Notes under the pieces: model-generated | What the model was told of the DNA's origin: nothing | Seen by the model: the letters and a program-made list of their open reading frames with translations, nothing else | Databases searched by the model: none | Source of the DNA: Brevibacillus brevis | GTDB lineage: Bacteria; Bacillota; Bacilli; Brevibacillales; Brevibacillaceae | DNA: 64,000 nucleotides | Direction: 5' to 3' | Assembly (NCBI RefSeq): GCF_900637055.1 | Contig: NZ_LR134338.1 | Location: 5,105,001 to 5,169,000 of the forward strand | Shown: positions 50,917 to 59,310 of the stretch, one piece after another | How the letters are laid out: every line of letters begins with the position of its first letter | Position numbering within the stretch: position 1 is the first letter of the stretch | Translations under genes and position numbers: made by a program

Positions 50917-51716
50917 TATTTCGCATCACCAAACTGCCAAAGGGTGTGACTGAGACTTCCATAGCGGATGCTCATATGCAGGCGCTTCGCTGTACGTTCA
51001 TCGTCGGCAGCTCCCATGACGTACACAAGCGGAACAAAATGCTCGGTTCCATACGCGGGAACAGCTTTTTCAGCATGCGGAGCAAGCTCGCGATAATTGG
51101 CGAGATCCTCGACATTCCAGTCTGTCAATGTTGTTTGCAGCCAGTCTTCGAATTGCTCCGCCCACTCAAAAGTAGCACTATCGGACTCTCTCAGGTTCAT
51201 ATAGGAAAAATTATGGACGGTTCCGCCACTGCCGAGGATCAGAACGTCTTTTGCGCGGAGCGGGCTCAGTGCTTTGCCGATCTGATATTGCTCTGTCACA
51301 GTCAGGTTCGGATTAACCGACAAGGCAACAACAGGAATATCGGCATCCGGATAAATATGGCGCAAGACAACCCAGTGTCCATGGTCCAAGCCTCTTGTCG
51401 TGTTCAAAGCGACAGGAATACCAGCTTCTTGAAGAAGTCGGATTGTCTCATCCGCTACTTCACGCTCTCCTTTTGCCGGGTACTCGATTTCGTATAATGC
51501 TTGCGGGAAACCGCCAAAGTCGTGAATGGTCGGGAAGGTGTCCATTGTTCCCACCATTTGATCATGTGCTTCCCAGTGAGCGGAAATTATGACGATAGCA
51601 CGCGGCTTGCGCGGGAGCAGGCTAGGCAATTGGTTCAGTGCTTCTGTATAGGCATTGTTTTCTATGGCAAGCAACGGGGCACCATGTGCAATGAAAAAAG
51701 ACGGCATCATTTGCAT
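50916..51716 (-). CDS. LigB/DODA-type extradiol dioxygenase
   Basis: 266 aa. IAHGAPLLAI at the N-terminus, SAHWEAH and a DHGHWVVLRHIYP block supply the His/Glu iron ligands and catalytic His of class III extradiol dioxygenases (YgiD-like, DODA). It would cleave a catechol ring. Overlap with the sigma factor gene means an oxidative or quinone stress operon is likely. The ATG at 51716 has AGGAG 5 nt upstream. Confidence 0.85.
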   Translation of the reverse strand: MQMMPSFFIAHGAPLLAIENNAYTEALNQLPSLLPRKPRAIVIISAHWEAHDQMVGTMDTFPTIHDFGGFPQALYEIEYPAKGEREVADETIRLLQEAGIPVALNTTRGLDHGHWVVLRHIYPDADIPVVALSVNPNLTVTEQYQIGKALSPLRAKDVLILGSGGTVHNFSYMNLRESDSATFEWAEQFEDWLQTTLTDWNVEDLANYRELAPHAEKAVPAYGTEHFVPLVYVMGAADDERTAKRLHMSIRYGSLSHTLWQFGDAK

Positions 51717-51745
51717 ACACTCTCCTCTATACTTTTTAAACTTAG

Positions 51746-51758
51746 TTACTTTTAGTAA
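51746..51758. promoter_or_regulatory. Candidate MarR/DUF24-type operator at the dioxygenase promoter
   Basis: TTACTTTTAGTAA is a perfect inverted repeat (TTACT/AGTAA) just downstream of the -10. It resembles operators of quinone-sensing MarR/DUF24 regulators that control catechol dioxygenases in Bacillus (YodB/CatR type), from memory. No such regulator gene is adjacent. Confidence 0.45.
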
Positions 51759-51760
51759 GT

Positions 51761-51789
51761 ATTATATCTCATATTCATTACAGTTACAA
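51761..51789 (-). promoter_or_regulatory. SigA promoter of the dioxygenase-sigma operon
   Basis: TTGTAA (51784-51789), a 17-nt spacer and TATAAT (51761-51766) on the minus strand. Confidence 0.7.
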
Positions 51790-51828
51790 GTGTATCCTGA
51801 ATCGATGCCGTTTCTTTCCTCTGAACAA

Positions 51829-51864
51829 AAAAGGCTTGCCGCTCCTAAAGAACGACAAGCCTTA
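51829..51864 (-). terminator. sodA terminator
   Basis: AAGGCTTGCCG and CGACAAGCCTT around a 10-nt loop; T-rich on the minus strand. Confidence 0.85.
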
Positions 51865-51882
51865 TGACTGGAAAAGTTACAA

Positions 51883-52491
51883 TTACTTCGCTGCTGCGAA
51901 ACGCTTGCTAACTTCATCCCAGTTTACAACGTTCCAGAACGCGCCGATGTAGTCAGGGCGTTTGTTTTGGTAGTTCAGGTAGTAAGCATGCTCCCAAACG
52001 TCCAGACCAAGGATAGGTGTTTTACCTTCCATGATTGGGCTGTCTTGGTTAGGAGTAGAGCTGATTGCTACTTTTCCGCCTTCTGCAGTCAGCCAAGCCC
52101 ATCCGGAACCGAAACGAGTAGTAGCTGCTTTTGCGAATTCTGCTTTGAAGTTGTCAAAGCTTCCGAAAGCCGCATTGATTGCGTCAGCCAGTTCACCAGT
52201 TGGTGCGCCGCCGCCATTCGGGCTCATGATTTCCCAGAACAGTGTGTGGTTAGCATGGCCTCCACCGTTGTTGCGAACAGCAGTGCGGATGGACTCAGGC
52301 AGAGCATCCAGATTGCTGATCAGCTCTTCAATGCTTTTACCTTGCAGGTCAGCGTGTGCTTCCAGTGCTGCATTCAGGTTGTTAACATAAGTAGCATGGT
52401 GGCGTCCGTGATGGATCTCCATGGTTTGCGCGTCGATATGTGGTTCCAAAGCGTTGTGTGCATAAGGCAATGCAGGAAGTTGATGTGCCAT
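51883..52491 (-). CDS. sodA: Superoxide dismutase (Mn/Fe)
   Basis: 202 aa. The metal ligands are visible: His in IHHGRHHATYVNNLN (first two ligand positions with upstream helix), Asp and His in LDVWEHAYYLNYQNKRPDY. Length is normal for cytosolic SodA. It converts superoxide to peroxide and oxygen. The ATG at 52491 is set by GAGGAGG 7 nt upstream. Mn is more likely than Fe in Bacillales, but residues alone do not settle it. Confidence 0.95.
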   Translation of the reverse strand: MAHQLPALPYAHNALEPHIDAQTMEIHHGRHHATYVNNLNAALEAHADLQGKSIEELISNLDALPESIRTAVRNNGGGHANHTLFWEIMSPNGGGAPTGELADAINAAFGSFDNFKAEFAKAATTRFGSGWAWLTAEGGKVAISSTPNQDSPIMEGKTPILGLDVWEHAYYLNYQNKRPDYIGAFWNVVNWDEVSKRFAAAK

Positions 52492-52682
52492 TGTAACATT
52501 CCTCCTCAAATTATGTAGGTCAAGCTTACTCCTTCATTATACTGCAAGCCAAACAGTTTTTCAACAAATCGGTATGCAAAGTATATTAATCTATGTATTA
52601 TTTCAAAGATTTCCATCTTGCAAACAAAACGGAGAGTGCTAGACTTGGATTATTACAAACGAAGAGAATCAGGTGATATCTA

Positions 52683-53453
52683 GTGGAAATGGACTTATCA
52701 ACGATCGTACTTCTCGCCGTCTTTGGATTCATTGCAGCATTCATCGACAGTACTGTTGGTGGAGGCGGACTCATCTCCCTCCCCGCCCTGCTCGGTCTAG
52801 GAATGCCACCGTACCTTGCTCTTGGCACGAACAAATTGGCTGGCACCATTTCATCTGCCACCAGCTCCTACACCTTTATCAAGAGCGGTAAATTTGACAA
52901 GAAGCTTATGCTGATTTTATTTCCCGTCTCGCTGATCGGCGCCTATTTCGGAGCGAAAACAGTTCTGTTCGTTCCCCAGGAGTTTTTGAAGGTCCTTGTC
53001 GTTATTATGATGGCACTCATTTTTGTTTACACCCTTTTCAACAAACGTTTCGGTCAAGACTCCAACTACAAAGGGCTGACCAAATTTACGCTCGGCATCG
53101 GGATTCCTTTTACCTTTTTAATCGGATTTTACGATGGATTTTTCGGGCCCGGAACCGGTTCGTTCTTTGTTTTTCTGATGGTGCTTTTGTTTGGCTATGA
53201 TTTTGTAATTGCAGCCGGCAATGGCCGAATTTTGAATCTGGCCAGTAACATTTCTGCGCTTTTTGTCTTCACAATGGAGGGCAAGGTCGTCTTCATGACT
53301 GGTCTCATCATGGGGATAGCGATGCTGTTGGGTGCTAACCTTGGTGCCAAAATGGCCATCAAAACAGGGGTACGTTATGTCCGTCCATTGTTCTTGGTCG
53401 TATCCATTACTTTGATCGTGAAGATGGTGTATGAGTTGATTTTTACTGCTTGA
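52683..53453 (+). CDS. TauE/SafE family anion exporter
   Basis: 256 aa with about eight hydrophobic segments. STVGGGGLISLPALLGLGMPP and GFYDGFFGPGTGSF are the two inverted-topology signature loops of the TauE/SafE (YfcA) family. Members move sulfite, sulfoacetate or other organosulfur anions; which is unclear here. The start is GTG 52683 with AGGTGA 6 nt upstream, or ATG 52689. Confidence 0.85.
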   Translation: MEMDLSTIVLLAVFGFIAAFIDSTVGGGGLISLPALLGLGMPPYLALGTNKLAGTISSATSSYTFIKSGKFDKKLMLILFPVSLIGAYFGAKTVLFVPQEFLKVLVVIMMALIFVYTLFNKRFGQDSNYKGLTKFTLGIGIPFTFLIGFYDGFFGPGTGSFFVFLMVLLFGYDFVIAAGNGRILNLASNISALFVFTMEGKVVFMTGLIMGIAMLLGANLGAKMAIKTGVRYVRPLFLVVSITLIVKMVYELIFTA

Positions 53454-53495
53454 TTTAAAAAGGCGTACAACCTTGTACGTTCCTGTAGTGGTGGG

Positions 53496-53697
53496 GAGGA
53501 AACAGGAGAAAACGCTCAGCTTCTAGGGCCACCCCCTGTGGGATTGACTGCCCGACTCCATGCAAAAAGCGAAACCGCGTCCAAAGTAGTCCATTCGAGA
53601 AGTTTTTCAGAGGTGGACGCTTAAGAGCGTGTTTCGCTTTTTGCATTCCGTCTCGGTCGGTGTCCCTAAGATCTTCGCTTATTTCTCCTGTTTCCTC
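53496..53697. repeat. Nested inverted-repeat element 1
   Basis: Outer arms GAGGAAACAGGAGAAA (53496-53511) and its exact complement (53682-53697). Inner arms ATGCAAAAAGCGAAAC (53560-53575) and exact complement (53631-53646). The 200-bp unit can fold into a long interrupted stem. It has no coding sense and is related to element 2 in opposite orientation. Confidence 0.85.
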
Positions 53698-53766
53698 TAC
53701 GAGCTGTCCCTGCTTGAACGGGTTTTAAAAGACTTTAAAAGAATAAAGAATGCAATCAGTTACGCT

Positions 53767-53965
53767 AGAGAAGAATATTTCCAGACGTAGCGACTTGTGG
53801 AGTCCTACCGAGCGGAGAAGGGATTCGCGGGCAAAAGAAACGCAACCGTGCCCATACGACGTAGCGGCTACCACTTTTGCGTTTCCCCGCGAATCCCTTC
53901 GGAGCGGGCAGTCTTGACCCCCAGCAGGACGGAGCCTGGAGCCTAGACTGGAAATATTCTTCTCT
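53767..53965. repeat. Nested inverted-repeat element 2
   Basis: Outer arms AGAGAAGAATATTTCCAG (53767-53784) and exact complement (53948-53965). Middle arms GAAGGGATTCGCGGG (53817-53831) and complement (53886-53900). Inner arms GAAACGCAA (53837-53845) and complement (53877-53885). Internal segments (CCGAG...GAAACGC; CGGGCAGTC...ACCCCC) resemble element 1 read on the other strand. The flanking 53701-53766 holds no gene. Confidence 0.85.
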
Positions 53966-53986
53966 CCACTACAGCCATAAGCACAT

Positions 53987-54026
53987 AAAGAGTCAGCCTG
54001 CAAACATCTACAGGCTGACTTTTTAT
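53987..54026 (-). terminator. leuA terminator
   Basis: GTCAGCCTG / CAGGCTGAC stem around a 10-nt loop at 53992-54019; A/T-rich flanks on both sides. Confidence 0.85.
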
Positions 54027-54034
54027 GTTTGACT

Positions 54035-55579
54035 CTAGTTAGCCCCTGCTGCAACAACTTTGGTTTGATGATCACGCACCGCCTGATTGCTCGCCGCCAT
54101 AAACGCCTGTGCGACCGCCATCAGTACATCCCGATGCTCGGCAACTCCTTTGAAATGACTTCCGTTTGCGCTGACCGTCACGATCGCTTCGCCTGTCGCA
54201 TGCTCTCCCGACGACAATGAATACAGCTCCATGTCCGTAAACTCCACGTCGAACGGCAGTGCCTGTTTGATACCTGCCACCAATGCCTCAACAGGTCCCT
54301 CTCCGGTGCCAGAGTATGCTTGTTCTTCTCCTGTCGCATTGTTCGTAATCGTGCAGGAAGCCATACGATGTCCGGATGTGCCGGTGAGCACTTGTGCATT
54401 GACCAGTGTGAATGGCTCCAGTACCGCGTTCACGGTATGTCCCACCAGCTCAAGCAGCTGATGATCTTGGACAACTTTTTGCTTGTCAGCCAGCTCTTTA
54501 AATTGGAAGTACAGTGTCTCCATCTGCTCATCGGTCAGCTGTACCCCGAATTCGTTTACGCGGTGCTTAATGGCATGGCGGCCGGAGTGCTTTCCGAGAA
54601 TGATCATGTTGCGAGGCACGCCCAAGCTCTCCGGGTCCATGATTTCGTAGGTGCTGCGCTCTTTTAAGAGACCGTCCTGATGAATTCCCGCTTCGTGCTG
54701 AAAGGCATTGCGACCGACAATTGGTTTGTTGAAAGCAATCGGGAAGCTCATGGCACGGCTCACCTTTTGTGAAGTGGTGTAAATGTGCTCCGGTCTGATG
54801 CCAGTCTCAGCATCCAGTGCTTCTTTGCGCGTCTCAATTGCCATAACCAGCTCTTCCAAGGAGCAGTTCCCTGCTCGCTCACCGACCCCGTTGACCGTTA
54901 CCTCGACTTGGGTGACCCCAGCACGAATCGCAGCCAAACTGTTTGCAACCGCGAGTCCCAGGTCATTGTGGCAGTGTGCACTGAACTCTACCTTGTCGCT
55001 GCCACGAACGTTTTTCATGACACGAGTGAACATGGCCCCATACTCTTCTGGCAGTGCGTACCCTACCGTATCAGGGATGTTGATAATCGTTGCCCCTTCT
55101 TCAATAGCCGCCTCGATCATCTCAAACAGGAACTCATCACCTGTACGAGTCGCATCCATCGGCGAAAATTCAATCCGGTCCACAAACTGTTTGCCGTACG
55201 CAATCATTTCGCGGGCGATCTTAATCACCTGCTCTCTCGACTTGCGGAGCTGGAAGTCCAGATGAATGCTGGAGGATGACAGGAACATGTGAAGTCTGCG
55301 TCGCTCTGCCGCTTGTGTAGCCCGAACGGCAGCGTCGATGTCCTCTTTCACCGCACGAGCAAAGCCACAAATCTCCACGCCGTGCACCTCTTGCGAAATA
55401 CGTTGCACCGCCATGAAGTCACCAGGGCTGGAGATTGGGAAGCCCGGTTCAATGATATCTACGCCGAGGTCTGCCAAATGCTTGGCAATGACGATTTTTT
55501 GCTCTGGAGAAAGAGACGCTCCAGGCGCTTGCTCTCCGTCACGCAGTGTCGTATCAAAAATATGGATTCGTTTTGTCAT
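54035..55579 (-). CDS. leuA: 2-isopropylmalate synthase
   Basis: 514 aa. It condenses acetyl-CoA with 2-oxoisovalerate, the first step of leucine synthesis. DTTLRDGEQAPGASL is the catalytic and metal site, HCHNDLGLAVANSLAAIRAG holds the metal His pair, and VNGVGERAGNCSLEE is the second signature. The C-terminal 130 residues form the leucine-binding regulatory domain. It is a single gene here, not followed by leuBCD, controlled by a tandem T-box. The ATG has GAGGAGG 9 nt upstream. Confidence 0.95.
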   Translation of the reverse strand: MTKRIHIFDTTLRDGEQAPGASLSPEQKIVIAKHLADLGVDIIEPGFPISSPGDFMAVQRISQEVHGVEICGFARAVKEDIDAAVRATQAAERRRLHMFLSSSSIHLDFQLRKSREQVIKIAREMIAYGKQFVDRIEFSPMDATRTGDEFLFEMIEAAIEEGATIINIPDTVGYALPEEYGAMFTRVMKNVRGSDKVEFSAHCHNDLGLAVANSLAAIRAGVTQVEVTVNGVGERAGNCSLEELVMAIETRKEALDAETGIRPEHIYTTSQKVSRAMSFPIAFNKPIVGRNAFQHEAGIHQDGLLKERSTYEIMDPESLGVPRNMIILGKHSGRHAIKHRVNEFGVQLTDEQMETLYFQFKELADKQKVVQDHQLLELVGHTVNAVLEPFTLVNAQVLTGTSGHRMASCTITNNATGEEQAYSGTGEGPVEALVAGIKQALPFDVEFTDMELYSLSSGEHATGEAIVTVSANGSHFKGVAEHRDVLMAVAQAFMAASNQAVRDHQTKVVAAGAN

Positions 55580-55616
55580 GGGTATTGCCTCCTCATTTTT
55601 TAATCATCTGTTCATG

Positions 55617-55875
55617 AAAAAAAGCCCACCGTCTCCATATACAAGAGACGACAGGCTTTTGGCTGCCGCGGTACCACTCTCGTTGATCCCCTCTTTTTTC
55701 AAAAGAGAATCCACCTCGCTGTCCCGATGACGTGGGACGATCCGTCAAGGTCTACTGTCTGTTTTCAACCTTGCCGCTCCCGGGTGAGATTCGAGCATTT
55801 CCTGACTGCGTCGCACCTACCCGCAGCTCTCTGGACAAGAAATTTGCTTTACTAGCTCCCGTTCTTCGCGTTTGT
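55617..55875 (-). promoter_or_regulatory. T-box leader, gene-proximal, leucine
   Basis: T-box core AGAGTGGTACCGCG on the minus strand (about 55667-55680). Stem I contains CAGAGAGCTGCGGGT and a specifier CTC (55786-55788) followed by A. A terminator at about 55617-55660 ends in T7. CTC is a leucine codon, matching leuA. Confidence 0.93.
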
Positions 55876-55894
55876 TCTATGTCGTTTTTCCAAT

Positions 55895-56180
55895 CAAAAA
55901 AGGCCTGCCGTCTCTATCAAAGAGACGACAGACCTTGTCTATCGCGGTACCACTCTCGTTGACCCCAGCTGCTCGCTGGAAGTCCACCTCATGTACTGAT
56001 CCTAGTCGATCAGCACAACCCGATCACGGAGGTTAACCGTCAGAACTTACTGCTCGATGCAGCGCTACATCTTGTTCAGTCCTGCCGCTCCCGGGCGAGC
56101 TTCACTGGCTTCTCAGACTGCGTTGCACCATCCCGCAGCTCTCTAAACAGATTAAACCACTTACTGTTCCCGTTCTTCGC
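55895..56180 (-). promoter_or_regulatory. T-box leader, distal, leucine
   Basis: A second complete T-box: core AGAGTGGTACCGCG (about 55944-55957), Stem I with CAGAGAGCTGCGGGA and specifier CTC (56097-56099). It has its own terminator (about 55896-55936) ending in T6. It is closely similar to the proximal copy, so the pair arose by duplication. Confidence 0.93.
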
Positions 56181-56267
56181 GTTATTTTTATTATTGTTTG
56201 AAATTTTATTCGGTTTCTATCTGGTTGTCAATGGAGGCTAGCAATAAAAATAATTTTAATAACCCAA

Positions 56268-57635
56268 TTAATTGAACCCTCTTACCGAGCTGCGGCCGAA
56301 CTGTCTGTAATAAAGACAAGCGAGACCCAGTATCACGAGCACTAAAGCGGAGTAAATATTGCTATAGACGGACGCTCCTGGATAGCTATTGAGCAGATTC
56401 CAGCTCACAGCAGCTCCTCCATCAATCGACTTGCCGTACAAGGTAGCTGCAAGTGCACCTGCAATAAAGTTCAGCATCGCCAGCAGTCCCATACCGACGC
56501 CAATCTGTTCCTTTGGTAACGACTGCGAGATTGCGTTTGACATCGAAATCATCATAAACGACAGTCCGACATTGCCAAAAATCAGAAAAACCGCAATGAG
56601 GAACGGGGATACTCCCGCAAAGGAAGAGAAGAGGATAAAGCTGCTCAAAAGTAGCGCAGACGCTGTGTAAAATAAATACGAATTCCCTTTCTTATCTGCA
56701 AGAATCCCGGCCTTTTTCCCCAAGAACGCGGTCACAATTGCTCCTGGTACCATGACAAAGCCAATGAGCCCCGGTGCCAGATGATTCACATTGGCCAACA
56801 ATTGTGGACTAAGGAAAGCGAACGAATAGCCACTCCCTATCATCAAAAAGGCAATGACCAGCCCGAGCGAATAGCGTTTGCTCCGGAATAAGCTAGGGCG
56901 AATAAAAGGTTCTGCGGTCGTCCGAATTCTTACCAAGAACAGAAGGAATGAGAGGATGCACCCCACTGCGAGCAGCAAGCTCTGATTCGTAATAGCCAGC
57001 AGAAGCAACGCAATCGTTATGGCGAGAAGCCCACCGCCGATCCAGTCCATTTTGACGGCTTCCCGCTCCTCCTCCTGCAAATACTTGCGGAAATAAGGTA
57101 CGGCAAAAAGCGTGAACAACGGCATACAGAACAGCCATCTCCAATCAAGCAGACTGACCAGCAAAGAGGAAAGAACGGGACCTAATGCGCTGCCGATCGC
57201 CATCCCGGTCATCGAGATTCCCAGAGCTCGCCCCCTACTTTCTGGCGGAAAATAACGCACTGGAATAATCGAAGACGTCGCCGGAACAACTGCAGCTCCT
57301 GCTGCCTGTACAATTCTCCCCAAAAGCACCATGCCATAATTATGGGCAAAAAATCCGATAAGGGAGCCGATAGCAAACACAATTAAACCGAATGTAAGCA
57401 AATGTTTGAGCTTGTAGGAATCGGCTAGCTTTCCGTACATCACGGTTCCGACCGCATAGATTAACAAAAAGGCGGACGTAACCCAGCTTACTTGGCTAAA
57501 GGATAAATGAAATTCTGTCCTGATTTGCGGTAACACGATATTGAACATCGTAGCACTCATCACCGTAATCATGAGGGTAAACACGAGTACGCGAAGAACT
57601 TTTTCAGCAGATTGTTGTTGTGGTTCGGTTTGCAT
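56268..57635 (-). CDS. DHA2-type MFS efflux transporter
   Basis: 455 aa with about 14 hydrophobic segments. Motif A is GKLADSYKLKHLLTFG, motif B is GRIVQAAGAAVVPATSS, and the antiporter motif C-like stretch is MAIGSALGPVLSSLL. The layout resembles the 14-segment Tet(L)/Tet(K)/QacA type. It probably expels a drug or metabolite in exchange for protons. It is divergent from a LysR regulator gene, which may control it. Confidence 0.82.
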   Translation of the reverse strand: MQTEPQQQSAEKVLRVLVFTLMITVMSATMFNIVLPQIRTEFHLSFSQVSWVTSAFLLIYAVGTVMYGKLADSYKLKHLLTFGLIVFAIGSLIGFFAHNYGMVLLGRIVQAAGAAVVPATSSIIPVRYFPPESRGRALGISMTGMAIGSALGPVLSSLLVSLLDWRWLFCMPLFTLFAVPYFRKYLQEEEREAVKMDWIGGGLLAITIALLLLAITNQSLLLAVGCILSFLLFLVRIRTTAEPFIRPSLFRSKRYSLGLVIAFLMIGSGYSFAFLSPQLLANVNHLAPGLIGFVMVPGAIVTAFLGKKAGILADKKGNSYLFYTASALLLSSFILFSSFAGVSPFLIAVFLIFGNVGLSFMMISMSNAISQSLPKEQIGVGMGLLAMLNFIAGALAATLYGKSIDGGAAVSWNLLNSYPGASVYSNIYSALVLVILGLACLYYRQFGRSSVRGFN

Positions 57636-57784
57636 ATTGGAAAGACACCTCTCGTTATCACCGATTTCTTCCCGGGAAGGTGATTGTTGGCCTTGCTAGA
57701 TGTAGTTTATAATGATTTTAAAATAAACGAAAATATATCTTTTGATATGTAGTTGATATACCTGAGTATATGGAGTTGAATCAA

Positions 57785-58660
57785 ATGGAATTGTTGCAAT
57801 TGCACTATTTCCGCACAGTTGCCAAGTGGCAGCATATGACGAAAGCCGCCCAAGAGCTGCGGATTGCTCAGCCTGCTCTCAGCAAGACCATTGCTCGGCT
57901 GGAAGAGGATGTCGGGGTTCCGTTATTTGACCGCGAGCGAGGACGTATCCGGTTGAATACATTTGGGAAGGCGTATCTGGAGCGTGTAGACAAAGCACTG
58001 AACTTGTTGGAGGAAGGTCAAAAAGTCGTATCGGATCTGGCCGGAATGGAGCATGGTCGGATTCATCTGGCAACGTCGACCCTGGATCTGTTATCAGAAC
58101 CGTTGGGCAAGTTTCTCGCACTCCATCCTGATGTACATTTCCAGATCACACAAGCCACCATTGAAGAAATGGCAACCCTCTTGGAGTCAGGGGAAGTGGA
58201 TATTTGCTTCACGCATTTGCCGATCAAGCTGCCGGATATTTTGACCACGCCCGTATTGAAAGAAGATATTCATGTAGCTGTCCCCCGCACACATCACTTA
58301 GCCAAGCAAACCAGTATTCGACTAAGCGAGCTGGCTGATGAGTCATTTATCGGCTACAGGGAGGACTTTCCCATCCAAATGCTGTACGATCAGTTCTTTC
58401 AAAAAGCAGGGATTACCCCCAAATTCGCTTGTCGGGTAGATGATCCCGGCTCTATCCAAAAGCTGGTCCGCGCAGGCCTCGGCATTGCCCTCTATGGCTG
58501 TATCAATCGAGAGGAAGACCCTCACCTTGTCATGATTCCGATCGAGCACCCGATCTGCCAGCGACATTTTCAAATGATTCGGCACGAAAAAAGATATCTC
58601 TCCCTGGCAGCACGCAAGTTCTGTGATTTTATCGTCCAGTATTTTGCTCTCGTCTCTTGA
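57785..58660 (+). CDS. LysR family transcriptional regulator
   Basis: 291 aa. The winged helix is LHYFRTVAKWQHMTKAAQELRIAQPALSKTIARLEEDVG, and the effector domain (about 90-290) has VDICFTHLPIKLPDI and VRAGLGIALY. Length is normal. The start at 57785 is preferred because GGAG lies 9 nt upstream; ATG 57770 is the other choice. The 135-bp intergenic region with the divergent MFS gene is the likely operator site. Confidence 0.87.
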   Translation: MELLQLHYFRTVAKWQHMTKAAQELRIAQPALSKTIARLEEDVGVPLFDRERGRIRLNTFGKAYLERVDKALNLLEEGQKVVSDLAGMEHGRIHLATSTLDLLSEPLGKFLALHPDVHFQITQATIEEMATLLESGEVDICFTHLPIKLPDILTTPVLKEDIHVAVPRTHHLAKQTSIRLSELADESFIGYREDFPIQMLYDQFFQKAGITPKFACRVDDPGSIQKLVRAGLGIALYGCINREEDPHLVMIPIEHPICQRHFQMIRHEKRYLSLAARKFCDFIVQYFALVS

Positions 58661-58687
58661 AAAACAAGCCGGTTTTCCAACAGAAAA

Positions 58688-58713
58688 AAGCCTGGCATCA
58701 TTCGCCAGGCTCT
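58688..58713 (-). terminator. Terminator of the small membrane-protein pair
   Basis: AGCCTGGC and GCCAGGCT around a 7-nt loop; on the minus strand it runs into TTTTTT. Confidence 0.85.
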
Positions 58714-58717
58714 TCCC

Positions 58718-58897
58718 CTACTCTTGTTTTCTTTTTTTCATACGTAAAATAATGCCGTCAATGAGCAGTCCAATCCCCGCTCCGTAAAAAGGGGCCGCAA
58801 ACCGAGTTCCTTCAGCAAGCGGCAGGTCTTTCAAATACACGATAAACACCCCGACAATAAAACCGATCATCGTGTAGCGCAGCCGGGTCGCCCCCAT
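58718..58897 (-). CDS. Small membrane protein
   Basis: 59 aa with two hydrophobic stretches (YTMIGFIVGVFIVYL; FYGAGIGLLIDGIILRM) and a basic tail. No family recognised. The start has AAAGGGAG upstream. It lies 22 bp behind the YneF-like gene on the same strand, so the two share a transcript. Confidence 0.6.
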   Translation of the reverse strand: MGATRLRYTMIGFIVGVFIVYLKDLPLAEGTRFAAPFYGAGIGLLIDGIILRMKKRKQE

Positions 58898-58918
58898 CAA
58901 ACGACACTCCCTTTCACG

Positions 58919-59149
58919 CTACTTCCCGAATTTATTTGGCATTTTCATGTTTTTCATCGTACGGCTCATTTGTTTGAGCTGCTTTTGGTTAAGATTCATC
59001 CCCATTGAACGGGCCATGGCTTGAAGCTGCTTTTCGTCCATTTGCATGTTGGACATTTGTTTTTTCAATAAATAAGTCCCTCCATAAAATCCACCAGCGA
59101 GACCGATTAACAATGTGACAATTGGAATTACCCAGTTGTACCAAGCCAT
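58919..59149 (-). CDS. YneF-like UPF0154 small membrane protein
   Basis: 76 aa. One N-terminal membrane segment with a glycine pattern (IGLAGGFYGGTYLLKKQM), then MDEKQLQAMARSMGMNLNQK and KQMSRTMKNM, which parallels the YneF family (MRxMMxxMGQKPSxKKIxQ). Function is unknown. The ATG at 59149 is preferred over a TTG one codon earlier. Confidence 0.75.
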   Translation of the reverse strand: MAWYNWVIPIVTLLIGLAGGFYGGTYLLKKQMSNMQMDEKQLQAMARSMGMNLNQKQLKQMSRTMKNMKMPNKFGK

Positions 59150-59310
59150 CAATACATTACCATCCTCTATACGTAATTAAGAACTCTTTTATTGTACCAT
59201 AGTTGGGCTATCTTCTGTAAATTGTGATTAGAAAACTTGGAAAATGAGAACACTGCCCTCAACCATATCTTTGTCTCAAGCATATTCTGATAGCAAGAGG
59301 TGAAACAACT

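Noticed and set aside
53454..54034. Short frames within the inverted-repeat region (e.g. 53455-53646 and 53725-54075 on the minus strand)
   Set aside because: They follow the palindromic arms, have no ribosome sites and no sensible composition.
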